64,000 bases of DNA. Source: Diphasiastrum complanatum. Its lineage: Eukaryota > Streptophyta > Lycopodiopsida > Lycopodiales > Lycopodiaceae. The notes beneath the pieces are model-generated. The model ran no database searches and had not been told where the DNA came from. It saw nothing but the letters and a program-made list of their open reading frames with translations. Below are positions 50,774 to 63,514 of this stretch, one piece after another. The first letter of the stretch is position 1, and every line of letters begins with the position of its first letter. The stretch spans positions 9,223,849-9,287,848 of the forward strand of contig CM055108.1 in the NCBI GenBank assembly GCA_029204225.1, written 5' to 3'. The position numbers and the translations under genes are program-made.

Positions 50774-51322
50774 GAATTTCCGTGGAGAAGAGTGGGAGGA
50801 ATTGGCAAGCAATCTGAATAATCGATGCAGCTTCATAGCCTGCAAAGACGTGAAGAATGGGGAACAGTGCTCTTACAAGATGAGCAATTTGAAGAGGAAG
50901 TACAAGAATGAGAAGGAACTGCTGCGGCTTCGGGGTGGCGTGTCAGAGCAGAAATGGTTTTGCAGGATGGAATATATCTTCTCGAGTCACCCGAAGTACT
51001 TGTGGTATGTTGTTTACGCGGGCAGAGGTGCGGAGAGGCTTGACAAAGATGCAGCTAACAATACCATGAGAATCCTAATTCCTGCAGTTTGTAAACTAGC
51101 AAGAGTGCTTCCACCACTAACGTTTCCTGCCTCGGTGCGAGTTGATGCCAATGGATAGCAGCCCGTGTTCCAACATTTTGCAGGCTGCGAGGAGCAGTGG
51201 TGGGAAAGCCTTCCAGAAAGAAGCATGCCATTTCGAACCGTGTGGATTATTTTGCTACCAGCGTAAGTGAATCCATGAAGATGATTGAGAAGCAGCAACG
51301 AGAAATAATTACATTGATGTGA
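50774..51322 (+). pseudogene. Trihelix-like DNA-binding protein fragment, right-arm copy
   Basis: The upstream exon starts at 50774 after TTGTAG and runs to an undefined donor near 51140. The final exon is 51184-51322, ending ...KQQREIITLM and a stop. Same domain content as the left copy (GEEWEELASNLNN, LKRKYKNEKELL, WFCRMEYIFSSHP). No start exon was found upstream. Confidence 0.5.
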
Positions 51323-52478
51323 GAAATGGTTGCTAGCCAGGACAAAAACTTGTATGCAAGTATCTAACCATGCTGGACTCACTTCTATGTAATAGATAGC
51401 TATCTTATATGTACATATTCAAAGCAAAGTTCTAATAGTCTGTTTCTATTGATTAGTTTGTCGCTCATGAAACTGGTTGCTGGGTTGCTGGACTTGGACT
51501 GCTGAACTGCTCCTATCTATGGTACATACTTATTAGCTTCCATCTTCAGGCCTCGTTGCAGCTGTCCAGGTTAAATATTGCCCTTTCGTTAAATTACATT
51601 CTATACTACTACTGTCATCCGCAATTTTCTCAAATAAGAGAAATCTGGCATTGGCTATGGCCTTATTAGCTGTGGTATTTTCTCAAATAAAATGTACTTC
51701 ATCCTAAAAAGTTCCAAAGAGATACCAATGTACTGATAATATTAGATCATGATCTCCATTGTTGCATTGTCAGAAACTGCTTTCTGATCTGTTCTTTTTA
51801 TGGAAGGTGTAGAAGTGGTAGTCAGAGATGGCATTGCAGGCAAATCTATGAATGTTCTGATGCTATGGGTGATCTTACAAACAATTATCTTTTGCTTACG
51901 GGAAATACAGACCTCGGGTATTACCACTACAAGAGAAGCTGCAAAGATCAGAGAGAAAATAGAACGTATTTTTCATGACTTAGTACCACTAAAGCAAAAA
52001 TGTACCAAGAAGGTGAAGCTTCTTAAAGATTCATAAGCCTGCAGTTAGTAATTCAAAATTTGTAGTCAATTGTTTGATAGATATGCTAGAGTAGACGTCT
52101 AGATGACATTTTGTGTATGTTATGTGGCCACAGTTTTGCAGCCTCAGGACAATAGGTCCATTATGACATTAAGTTATTCTTGAGGGTCTTGATCAATCAG
52201 ATCCTAAGACAAACCAGGTTCCACAGAGTTTTCTATAACGCTGAGCTCAAAGTCTCAGCCTTGAGAATCCAGATGCTTCAATAGCGAATCAAGGCTGTTG
52301 GTGGTGCGCTACGGATGCCCTAGCTGTGGTGGATGGCTGGAGCTCGTGGCATCAGCTAGTCGCAGCTATAATGGATGGCTGTGGCTATGGTGCTATGGTC
52401 AGTATGGGCGACAGAAGGTCGTGGCTATGGCTGCCATTTGCATCTCTCTCTCCTCCTCCGCGCTCGCTATCATAACCC
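51323..52478. other. Intergenic, with one unrecognised small frame (51800-52036, plus)
   Basis: Mirror of 4154-5324. It has a single copy of the 15-bp unit that is duplicated in the left arm. The 78-codon frame is unchanged but has no recognisable domain. Confidence 0.4.
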
Positions 52479-52921
52479 GAGTGTTTGGGTGCGTATCAAA
52501 ATTTTTGATACCATTCATAGTATTGGAGCTTTTTAAAAAATTTAATATTAGTTGAGTATTAATACAAGGAGGATTAGGAGTGAGTTGTAGACTAGTATGA
52601 ACCAATCGAGATTATTAACTTGGATATAAACTTGTATCAATTGTTAAAAATATTATTTTTTAAAAGTAATATCATAATTTAAAGTATAAAATATATTAAA
52701 TATTAATTTTTTTAACTAAAAATAATATTATTATTGATATCATGGCAAAAATTCATAAAATCTTCCAAACCTAGATATCAATATGAATAGTAATATAGTT
52801 AATATTAGGTGTTTGGTTCTAGACCCTAGTATTAGAATTCATATACCAGTTGGATACGTTTTTTGATACCATGTTGATACCCATTATTGATACCAGCCTA
52901 TATACCCACCCAACAATGCTC
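52479..52921. mobile_element. hAT-like MITE, right-arm copy
   Basis: Mirror of 3711-4153 with the target duplication ATAACCC at 52472-52478 and 52922-52928. Confidence 0.75.
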
Positions 52922-53584
52922 ATAACCCTTTTAACTCTCTTTCTCTCGTTGTATTTTGGAGTTTTGAAAAAGAAAATTGATGATGTGGATTTTTTATTAT
53001 TTATTTATTTTTTAATGATGACTTTGAATTTTTTCCATTCAAAGAACTCAAAAATGGGTATTAGATGGCCTTATAATGAATTGTCCTTCTAAAATTTTTA
53101 GAAATGGCCTATCATCTATGTAAAACTTGTGGGAAATCTCCTTTATTTATTTTATAACAAATTCAATTTCCATAAAAGTATGATCTAACCATGATGTTTT
53201 AGTCTTCTTTGGACAACAAAGAATTTCCTGAATTTTTGCTTAAATTACAAGATTTTGATGCGTTACAACTTCTTTCGCATTTAATATTTCATTATAAAGC
53301 ATAACATACACATATTAATAGTCTTTGAATTTGCCATGAATAGGTTTACACAATGAGAGTGATGACTAAGAAGCTTATAATTATTTGCAAAAGTAAAAAA
53401 GAAGTGTTAGCATCAAAGCGCTTTTAAGATGATGTAAATATGTACACTTTTTTGGATTATGAATATATACTTATCTATCTCATTATCTATGAATTGATTG
53501 TTTATTGTTTATTGTTTATATTTTCGTATTTCATTATTTATAAATTCATTGTAAACCTATCCAAACACTAAAAAATAAACAAAA

Positions 53585-54095
53585 ATATCATTTTAAGATG
53601 TAGAACATACCTCATCTATTGCTTGGATGGTCTCTTTTCCTTCGAATATGCATCTCGTTTTTTTTCTACAAAAGCAAACAATGAGAAACAAAACATTCAT
53701 TAATTTATAAAGGATCATTGTTAGATTACAAACCAATCAACAAAAATCAAACTGAAATGCACTTTATAAATCAAATGTACTCTACATCAATTTGAAATGT
53801 AGAAGATACCTCATGTATTGCTTGGATTGTCTCTTTCTTTCTTTCTTTTTCCAAAAATGCATCTTTTGTTTTCTACAAAAGCAAACAATGAGACACAAAC
53901 CATTTATCAATCTTGTTGTCAAAGAACTATTGCTAGTTTACAAACCAATTAACAATAATCATATTACTATGAAATGCATTTTATGAATCAAATGTGATCT
54001 ACATCAATTTGAGATGTATAACATACTTCTTGTATTTGCTTGGATTGTCTCCTTTTTGTCAAAAATGCATCTTTTATTTTTACAAAAGCAAAAAA
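53585..54095 (-). repeat. Tandem repeat (about 205-bp unit), right-arm copy
   Basis: Mirror of 2541-3045. A pure A run there is interrupted here (AAAGAAAG). Confidence 0.75.
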
Positions 54096-55899
54096 TACTG
54101 TCATATAATCACAGATTGTGAATTCTAAATCTTTCAATCTGAAGGTGCAGCTGCCATTACCTCTGCCACGATCTGCAGCTTCTGAAAATGTAACTAAATG
54201 CTACCCAAAAGAACAATAATGACTTGGTAATGGAACTTCCAGCCAGAGAAATCACTTACCTTATATATCATAATAAAAAATTAACCATTCTATTCACTTC
54301 ATCTCAAATCTATACAACATGCAAAATTTTCAACATACATTCCAAACAAAGTGATAAAATTATTGGATACAGAACTTGTTCCAAAGCTAATCACTCAAAA
54401 AATTCTCACAAATTCTTTCAATCAAAATGTCAATGGTGTGGAAATAGACTCTTGTCAAACTCAATTTGACAATAAACTCTTCTTTTGCTTTGCTCTTGGA
54501 TTTTGTGTTTCTCACAAAAATCTCATTGTAGATTATGCTTTGTATTCAGTTGGTTCCAGGCTTTTATTTTAAGAGAATCTCAAACTATAAAACCCCTAAT
54601 TTAAAAAAAAAAATTAATGCTACTAATACGAGGAGCAAGAGTGATAATCTTAAGTGGTACATTTTTTCACAAATTTTCTAGTTGTATTTTTGCACACATT
54701 TTTCAATTCAATCAATTTTAGGTATTAATATTTTATTCATCATAATTAGTCATAAATAAGTTTAATATGTGTATTTTAGAAAGAATTCAACAAAAAAATT
54801 TTAGAATTTTTAAATTGTTAAAATCACTTGAATTTTCAATTGTTTCTCCAAAAGTTAAACTTCCAAAGTTTGAAAATCGGAAATTATTCCAAAAAAAAAC
54901 TCAATAATTTGTTCACATTTGAAATACAATAGAGCAAAATTTGGAAACGAAAATAATAATAATAACTTATGTTTTTTCATATTTGTAAATTATAACAAAA
55001 TGAAACTTTTTTAACTTTTTAGTACTTTTTATAGATTTCACATTCAATAGTTTGGCAAATTTTCAAACAATTTTCAACTTTATGAAAAAACGGGTGTCTA
55101 GGTCATTTCTCTTTTTTTTGGTCATTGTGTTCTAAGCCATACCCAATTATAATACTCACTAGCTACCTAATGTACGCTATAACATGATGCAAATTGATAA
55201 GTAGGACTTGAAAGGTATGACCCTACATGATTAAACCAACTCCTCAATATGAGCAAACAAGCATAGTAAGTAACATCACTCCCAACCCCCAAGACAACTA
55301 CAACTCTCAACTCTCAAACATACCCACTCCTAAAATCCTCACTCACAAAAGTACTAACATTTAAAAGTACTAACTCTTCACATCATCTCATTATTATCCA
55401 ACTATCATTGAGCTATTTCAAGCAACTCACAATCCTTCTAACCAACCCACCAACATTGAACTCACCTCAAGCAATCAATCAAGCCAAAGTTTAGAATACA
55501 CCTTACTAACTATGGAGTTAACAACACAAGCAACAAACAGGCATGAGGGCACAAAGCAACCATTAACCTCCCACAAACTACTAACCCACATTGCAATTGA
55601 TTGAGCAACTAAGATTCACAACAATTAGCCACAAAATGGAATTAACTTCAAAGCACACTCAAGCAAGCAAGCAACTCCTAATAGTAGTAACATACAAATA
55701 CTAACATGTGAAATACAAGGAGTTGGCTCCTTCTTATAGGAAAATCCAATGCATCCCCTTCACAATGCCATTTTGCCATTCAAGCCCTCTTTGCCATTTG
55801 TCCCCAACCCATTTGATAGTACACCTAGTGGCCTCCATAAAAGAGTGGGCGAGTGATGCATTCAAGACTCTCTTTCAAAACTAGCCAAGATGCCATTTT
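54096..55899. other. Intergenic, no recognisable gene
   Basis: Mirror of 736-2540; AT-rich. Confidence 0.6.
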
Positions 55900-56587
55900 T
55901 GTCAAAGGCTAGGGAGGCCATTCAAGTTTCCCCATTCAATTTTGTCGTTAGGGTTTTTGTGACTCTTTGACACTGAATCCATATTTCCAGGTCCCGTTTT
56001 TACCCGAAACTTTTCTTTCTCGATTTTTTTCTTCTGTGGTTGACTTTTTCGGCATTCATAACTAGGGCTCCCACGACAACACGGTTTCCCTGAAAAATAC
56101 ACTGAGTGATCATATATTAGTAAAAATGGACTCAATACATGGTGAGATTTTAGCACGATCATACCTACTATTTTTTTACAATTGGCCATTTTTTTGAAAA
56201 GCCGTAAAATATTTACTGGCCATTTCTAATGTCGCAAAATTTGCTCTAGCCTCATTTAGGGCGGACTGGGACCCAATTCTAGGTGGACCGACACTTTTGG
56301 CTCGGTCTTACAAAACTTGACCACAAAATATTTATGACGATTTTTTTGAAAAGTCAATTTCTTACTTTAAAACTGTGTCTAGCCACTTTAGGGACGGGCT
56401 GGGACCCAACTCTAAGGCAAATTTGTGTCGATTTTTCTCTAATAACCAAGTTTTACATGCCGATTTTTTCAATTATTGCGAACTTAAACTTCAATATTAG
56501 CCCGATTTTTCGTGCGAAAATATCAGCTAACAAGCTCATAGGTTATCACCACTGATTTTTAAGCAGTGATTTGCTAGACAACACAAT
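55900..56587 (+). repeat. Dispersed LTR/leader-like block preceding the copia gag
   Basis: Plus-orientation copy of the block at 1-735 and 23340-23985. It leads directly into the gag start at 56588, so in this copy it occupies the LTR or leader position of the copia element. No primer-binding site is evident between them. Confidence 0.5.
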
Positions 56588-58386
56588 ATGGCTACAACAA
56601 TCCAGACAAGAGTAGCAATCAGTCTCAATGGCGCAAATTACAAGATCTGAAAAATCAAGATCAAAACACTTTTGAAGGGCGAAGACATCTGGTCGGTGAT
56701 CGAACTCTCAGAGGTGCAGCCTCCAGAGGGAGACCCGAAGAGAACTGAATGGATTAGAAAAGATGAGCGCACAATGGCAATTATCGTTTTGTCCATAAAT
56801 GAAAATCTACTCATGCAGATTGAAGACTACGAAAATAGCCATGTAGCATGGGAAAGATCGAAATAGAAGTATGAAGTGAGGACTACAGCTTCAGTCATGC
56901 ACCTTCACAGTCAGCTGCAATCCATACGATGGGATGACGACCAGTGGATCAACACGTTGAGAAGATCAGAACGATCTTCGCTCAACTCGTTGCATCAGGA
57001 CAAGAGCACCAGGTCCCAACACCACAACAACTGATGTACTTCATGAAATCTCTATCGATGTCCTATTAGCCGCTGAGAATGCTTATACTGAGTCTATCAG
57101 ATATGACATTCGACAAAGCAGTCAGTATTGTCGCCGATGAGAGACTGATGAGAGACGAAGGAGAGGGAAGCAGTGATCAAGAGAAGGCCCTCTTCACAAA
57201 AGGAAAGAAGAAAAACAAGAATAAGCCAAGAATCGAGAAGAGAAAGTCTTCACATCAACAATCTTCTTCATGCGATCACTGCACAAACCAGGCCATACGG
57301 CCAACAAATGCTGGTTCAATCCAGAAATACCTTTCATGCACTGCAAGAAGAAGGGCCATTTTGCATACGATTGCAGATTCAACCCAAAAAGAAAGAACAA
57401 AGTTGAAAAAGCTAATGTTGCAGAGTCATCCAAGGATGCAGATAGAGGTGATGAAACCTTCACGATACTTGATGAAGCTTCAACGAGCTACACTGAACAT
57501 GACTACGATGTAGTCATTGATTAGGGAGCAACGTCACACATCACCTGCAACAAAAAGATCTTGATTGACTTCAGAGAACTCAAAAACAACAGAGTAGTGA
57601 TTCTAGGTGATGGGAGCAGACACGATGTCAAAGGCATCCGCACTCTACAATTGCAAACACTGTCAGGCCAAGCAGAGTTGCCAGGAGCACTCTATGTGCC
57701 CTCACTCAGAAAAGATCTACTATCTGTCTCCAAGATGACAAATCTTGGCATTCGAGTTTTGTTCGACGACAACACATGTCACATGATCGAGAAGATGACA
57801 AACAAGTTGCTGACGGTCGGATGTAGAGAAAGAAACCTCTACTAGGCCAAAATAATCAGCAACTCTGATAGCATATTAAATGCATCAGAAAATGAAGATT
57901 AGCTCTGGCATTGGAGAATGTATCATCTGAACCTGTGGAGCCTGTATGACATGAGCAGAAAAGACATTGTCACAGATCTCAAGATTTCAAGGCCCGAAAC
58001 CGAGCTCTACGAAGCCTGTCAGAAAGGCAAGCAACATCGGAATCCATTCACGCATGAAGGAAGAAGAGCCAAGGAAGTTCTTGAGCTCGTCCACTCTGAT
58101 GTCTGTGGACCGATGAAGATGGATTCACTCTCAGGTTCGAGGTATTTTCTGACATTCATAGATGATTACAACTGAATGACCACAATCGACTACTTGAAGA
58201 AGAAATCTGAAGTGTTTGATTCCTTCAAGAAGTTCGTGGCATTTGTAGAGTGACACACCTTGAAAAGGATACAGATCCTTAGATCTGACAACGGAGGTGA
58301 ATACAAAAGCAAAGAATTCTCCAAATTTTGCGAAGAACAGAGGATCGAACACCAGTTCACTCCTGCATACACACCAGAGTACAATG
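56588..58386 (+). pseudogene. Ty1-copia polyprotein remnant: gag, protease, integrase
   Basis: Gag starts MATTIQTRVAISLNGANYK and breaks at once. KGEDIWSVIELSEVQPP follows. Two zinc knuckles are visible, one split by a frameshift (CDHC / KPGHTANKC) and one intact in its core (HCKKKGHFAYDC). The protease active site reads D-stop-GATSH at 57520 where the family has D-S/T-G. GAG-pre-integrase has LWHWRMYHLN and EACQKGKQH, with Tyr replacing the first Cys of the pair. The integrase core keeps HSDVCGP, TFIDDYN and RSDNGGEYKSKEF. The coding sequence stops abruptly at 58386 (PAYTPEYN), so the reverse transcriptase half is missing. Several stops and frameshifts: non-functional. Confidence 0.9.
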
Positions 58387-58390
58387 TTTA

Positions 58391-58930
58391 TTGATATAAA
58401 CATAATTTTGTCTATAAATAATATGATGTTATAATGCATTCATTGCACAAAGTGCTTAATGTATTTTGAATGAAAACATTTATGCCATTAAAAATGATGG
58501 TTTAGAGACCTAAAACCTTAACCAGTTTTTGTAGCTTCCATAAGATAATTGTGCAAATATTCAATTAGAATACTTTTAAGTACTTATTAATAAATATTTT
58601 CTCATTTACAGTGTTATTAACTATGCATTCTTAGATTGTGTTATTATCAATTTAGTTAATCATTTAAGGGAAGTTAATCTTCTTTCTCAATTTGTGATTT
58701 GATATAAACGTAATTTTGTCTATTAGTAAAGTGCATTTTGGTTTCCAGGGGGAGACTCAAACTTGGGACCAATTGCAGGGAAACCATGGATATCAAGCTA
58801 ACCAACTAAGCCAACCCTATTGAGTCTATTAGTAAAATGATGTAATAATGTATTCATTGCATAAGGCGGCAAATGGATTTTGAAATAAGACATTTATGAC
58901 ATTAAAATTGATGTAAAGGAGACTTGAAAC
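58391..58930 (+). repeat. Direct duplication, period 308 bp, second copy split by a SINE
   Basis: TTGATATAAACATAATTTTG, TTATAATGCATTCATTGCA and ACATTTATGCCATTAAAA at 58391-58490 recur, diverged, at 58699-58915. The second copy is interrupted at 58731-58823. Confidence 0.7.
58731..58823 (-). mobile_element. tRNA-derived SINE or retroposed tRNA-like sequence (93 bp) with 13-bp TSD
   Basis: The minus strand has a tRNA-like A box (GGCTTAGTTGGTTAGCTTG) and, about 35 nt later, a B box-like stretch (CCCAAGTTTGAGTCTCC). It is flanked by perfect direct repeats GTCTATTAGTAAA at 58718-58730 and 58824-58836. The first copy of the local duplication shows the uninterrupted (empty) site. Confidence 0.7.
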
Positions 58931-61769
58931 ATTTTAGTTCATGGATTGTAGTTTTAAATTAATAGAATTTTCATTGTTTTTTGAAATTATTTTGAATATT
59001 GCATTGCAAATATCCAAGTTTAGTGTTTGTGCCATTAAACTTTTCTCATCATAATTTTACCAAAAACTATAATTCCTTTAAGATGTTATGGAAGGAGCAT
59101 ATTTATTGGTTTTGTTTCTCTAATGCTAATCCTATAGGAGCTTGTGGCTTCATAGACTTTACTCAGACGTACATGATAAGACTACGCTCTCATAAATTTT
59201 TATTCTAAACTCAAGTGGTGTAATCTTTAGGATCTCAAATGGTTTCCATAAAGAAAACGTGGATACCACTTGAGTGTATCTATCTAGTATAACACATGGT
59301 AGAAATTGATACTATGATATGATACACAACATAATAAGGTCCACAAAATCATGAGTTTTGGATGTTTTTCTTTCTAGAGGAATTTTTTTTGTTTTTTATT
59401 GTCTCATTATCATTTTATATAAGTTTCCATTGAAGATCTCATTGCTTATATGTAATTGAGAATATGAGAATCATATCAAGACAATACACAAATGCATCAA
59501 ACTCATAATGATTTACACTACTAAAATAGTTCATTGTGGCAGACAAGTGAATATATTAAATTTAACTATTGAGGATTTGATCTAATGATGTGACCATTTT
59601 TCTTAAAATGTTCTTATTTCAAGGTTAACCTATAAAATTTATTTAATATGTCATGTTTGTGTGTATTGTAGTAAACCTAATAGTAAAAAGTATATGTAAA
59701 TATATCATCTAAATCATAGTAATTTCACTTATATAAAATAATATCATAATATTCTCTAGTGATAATAACTTCAATACACTACACATGCAATCATTATGAT
59801 TTATTTTTTCCAAAATTTTAGTTATACCTCCATTTCATCTAAAAGAAAAACTATAAATATGTTTTTTTTTTTCTATGGCCTTTTCTATGCGTGATTGACA
59901 TTTTGATTGCAAATTATCCAATAGCAATATGTATAATAAGAGTGAACAAGATTGAATATGGTTTAATCAAATAATCTCTATTTAGGTTAGTTTCTAGTAT
60001 GAAATATTAAACTTGCAAGTGGAAATCTTAATCTTGCAAGTGGAAATCAAGTATAATTCTATCTTTCTTTCTACTTGATGGATGACATGTAAAATTGCAA
60101 GTGATCACATAAAATATTATAAACATCAAACTTTATCTAAAGCTACCAGTGGTCACATAGAATGTTATCGAAAAGTATACCTTAGAACACAAATGGAAAA
60201 TCATTTTTGTGAATACTAGAATATTTTCATTTGCAATTGGAAAAATGAAAAGTAGAAACACCTTGCCAACATGGCACAAAGAGAAGAATCTAATAATATA
60301 AATAACGAAAACAATGAAAATAAGATTCAGAAGAATATAATTGCATATGCTAAAAATATTTTCAAATAAGAAGCTAGCAAAATTAGAGATGAGAAGGTAA
60401 TATGATTGAATAGAAAAAAGTAGAGATATATAGGGGGAATATCTTTAACTTCACCGACCACAAAATAATGTACACATGTCAAAGGAACTCATCCAAAAGC
60501 TTGTCTTTGGTTTTACAATGATGATGGGATACTTAAGCACTCGTCTACCATGATGGAGAGTGTTTAGGTTGAACCATTCCTTGCAGTCCGTGTCCCAACA
60601 CCTTTTGCAACATGTCAAACTTCATATTTGGCAAAGAGTTGAGAAAAAAATCCATCAATGTCACAAAAATCCTCGCTCTAATAATTATGGTCTGTTTAAA
60701 CAATATTAATACCACAATTGCAAGTAATTGTCACAATTTATATTTCTTTGTATTTGATGTTTGTGATTGGTTTATGAAATTGGTTCTCATTCTCTATCTT
60801 ATCAGTTTTATGTATTAAGTGATGATATTAGATTCGTGAAAAATTCAAAAGCTTCAATTTTCAGGAAACAAGTAATTACAATCTCATGATAAATTGCATC
60901 AAACATATAGTACAACTTAGTGAACTTTATATTGCCTACAACAAAAAGTGTGCGCAATTTAGTTGCATACAATCATTATATTCATTGACTTTCCAGTTAT
61001 ATATTGTCAATATGGTTTCTATTTAATATAAGTAAATACTTATATATTCTTTTGCTTGGATTTTATGGGTTGACATTCAATTAATTAAATAAAAAATCAA
61101 AGTAAAATCTAATACTTCACCTTTAAAATGTTTATTTTTTATTTTTCTTCGTCCCCATATAAAGTAACAATTTTTTATCTAAATTTTGTACAAATGTATT
61201 GACTTATTAGATTCATCATGGCAGTACTTGCATGATTTATAGCTAGTTCTTTATGCTATTAGGATAAATTTGATTGCCAGAATTAATCAAATATTCTATT
61301 CATCTAAAACACCAATTATATTTCACATATTTTAGATTCTAAAGTGCAATATGTAACCAAGGCCAAAAAATTGCAATTTTCACCTGGATGTCTTAATAAG
61401 GTCGACATCAAAATTGAACTCATATTGACATTTTAAAGACATGAAATAATTAATTTTTCCAAGAAAAGATTTCCAACTTGAAAATGTCATAACATTAAAT
61501 TTTATTTGCAAAAAAAATAAACAAAAATATTCTCCTAAAGCATCTCAAATTTGAGTCGTCATTGCAATCTACAATAAAGAGCAAGTTATTCTCAAATCTT
61601 GCAAAAGAAAAAAACCATTTAGCGAGAGAATAGGTCCAGTAACTTTTTTTCTACATTGAGAGCTTTGATATATGACATACAAATATTCAACTAGAGTCCA
61701 TAATGCAAAGAAATTTACTTGATGATATTGTCTCACAAGGCCAGGCAGGGAGTTTTGTTCTCTTTGTTT
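58931..61769. other. AT-rich intergenic DNA, no gene
   Basis: Very AT-rich, stops in every frame. Short direct repeats such as CTTGCAAGTGGAAATC (60013, 60034) occur. Frames at 58999-59208 and 60612-60818 have no domain. Confidence 0.6.
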
Positions 61770-62140
61770 TTTGAACTGGTTGCCCTGGTGCCACGTGTCG
61801 GGCACCAGGGTTTATCCCATAAGCAAATCTCAGAGATAAACCAGTACCTATATATAACTGAACCCACCTGCTTACTCACATGTGTGCATGTGGGTGTGAA
61901 GCTGCCCAGTGCCACCTGCCCGGTTCCCGGTGCCACCTGGACCTGGACCTGCCCGGCGCCACCTGGCAGTGGTGCCCCTACTCGGCGCCACCTGGGCGCT
62001 GTCTGCCCGACCTCACCCACCTGGGCGTTGCTCGGTGCCCCCTGGGCCTGTCCGGTGCCATTTGGGTGCTGGCACGCCCGTCCTGGCACCCGCCTGTGCC
62101 TTTTTGGCCAGCCTCGGGCTGGCGAACCCTAGCGCGTCAG
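61770..62140 (+). repeat. GC-rich minisatellite island of GGTGCCACCTGG-type units
   Basis: About a dozen variants of CCCGGTGCCACCTGG/GGCGCCACCTGGGCG in 370 bp, sharply GC-rich against AT-rich flanks. All frames across it are open-ish and proline-rich, which is a composition effect. Confidence 0.75.
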
Positions 62141-62405
62141 GGTGCTAAAATTATGTGAAACCGGTTTGGAGGGCCCACTTTGCCTAGAAAGATTACTAAC
62201 AAAAGTTAAAATTCTTGAGGCCTTAGAGTTGGTCGATAAAATAATAAAAAATATCAATTTTATATTCCACCATATATTCTTTCTATGATATGTTATTATG
62301 ATGAAATGTCTAGGTGTTGCAGAGGTCCTCTAGTTGTGTGGATAGAGAGTATACCTCTCTAATCAAGAACCATACATGGTCAATTGTTTAATTGCCTGCT
62401 AGCAA

Positions 62406-62790
62406 AAATCTAATTGATTGCAAATGGATCTTCAAGATCAAATACAAAGTTGACGAGATTATCGATCGCAGGAAAACTCACCAGTAGCAAGATGATTTTC
62501 TCAAATCTTAAACATCGACTACAATGAAACTTTTAGTCCTACATTCAAGCATTCTTCAATCAAAACTCTCATGTCATATGTTGTGGCAGCCAGTCTTGAG
62601 GTACATCAACTTGATTTATAAACAACCTATATGAATGGAGTAATCGAATAAGATATTTACATGATACAACCCAAGGGTTACATGCTCAACGGTAAGAGAA
62701 ATCATGCATGTAAATACCATAAGACACTTTATGGCTTGAAGCAATTTGCCAACGCTTGGTTTCAGAGGATTCACACCTTCCTCATCTGTC
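62406..62790 (+). pseudogene. Decayed Ty1-copia reverse transcriptase fragment
   Basis: CKWIFKIKYKVDEIIDR in one frame, then in others YNETFSPTFKHSSIKTLMSY, SLEVHQLDL, YMIQPKGYM and KTLYGLKQFANAWFQR. These are the standard copia RT blocks (NKWVFKIKY..DG.I.R, DY.ETFSPV, WE.HQLDV, KSLYGLKQ.PR.W). The YVDD catalytic block lies beyond the break and is absent. It could be the missing half of the element at 56588-58386, separated by 4 kb of other DNA. Confidence 0.8.
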
Positions 62791-63514
62791 ATGTGCCAAA
62801 CCCAATCAAATAGCCATAGTAATAAAACTAAAGCTAAGATCAAGATAACAACATAGCATTCATGTTGATATAGCCATGAAAACACAAATCACATAAAGAT
62901 CTCCAAGGAACCATCCATAGAATCGAAGGGATGGAAGCAAATCAATAAAAATGGAGATGGATTCATGTGGATTGGGCACATGATACCTAGAAAGCTCTAT
63001 TCCCAAGGCTCACATTCACAAATAGGATGCTAAGCTCTCTCATTTGAAAAAAAGCCAAAAGATCCTCAGGATAATGTCTCTTGCCTACTTATAGGCAATC
63101 CCCTAACTTAACTAGACATAACTATCCTGAAAGATAATTAACCCTTGTTAAATCTTATTAAGTGGACCCACGACCTGAAGTAGTGTCGGTCCCTCGGCAC
63201 TCTGCCGGTTTAGTAGAGCGTTCTCTTGGACCGCCTCTGGTGGATGAGATATCCTATAACGTCTTCCATGAAGTTGAAATGGTCCAGTTTCTTTGAGTCC
63301 TTTGGCGTGTGGAAGGACTTGTGAACTCCTGTCAACCATTCCTGATCCACCCATGCTTGGAATCGTTTCGTCTAGTAAATCACCAAGGAATGCAGCTCGG
63401 TAATATACGCCAGCGATTGGCGGCTGGTCTTCAACTTTGGTCGGAAGCGGAGCGCCTTATTTGGATCAAAGAATATGGAGGGAAGGAAATCATCCCATTT
63501 TGTTTGAATGCCCA
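62791..63514. other. No recognisable gene
   Basis: Short frames on both strands only. Confidence 0.45.

Larger units (their letters stand above)
38768..56632 (-). repeat. Right arm of the giant inverted repeat
   Basis: Reverse complement of 1-17892. It lacks a 15-bp tandem duplication that the left arm has near 4566-4595 and differs by 2 bp in a (CT)n tract. The inner 3.5 kb is more diverged and has a 14-bp indel opposite left 15790. The arm is at least 17.9 kb long. The sequence continues rightward past 56632 as a copia gag gene, and the matching continuation on the left is outside the window. Confidence 0.97.

Noticed and set aside
61719-62158. Proline-rich 137-codon frame and overlapping frames
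   Set aside because: All three plus frames and one minus frame are open because the minisatellite is GC-rich; no start context, domain or codon bias.
62325-62390. Possible second tRNA-derived SINE (TAGTTGTGTGGATAGAG, then TGGTCAATTG)
   Set aside because: A-box-like and B-box-like words are present, but there is no clear tail or target duplication and the B box is poor.
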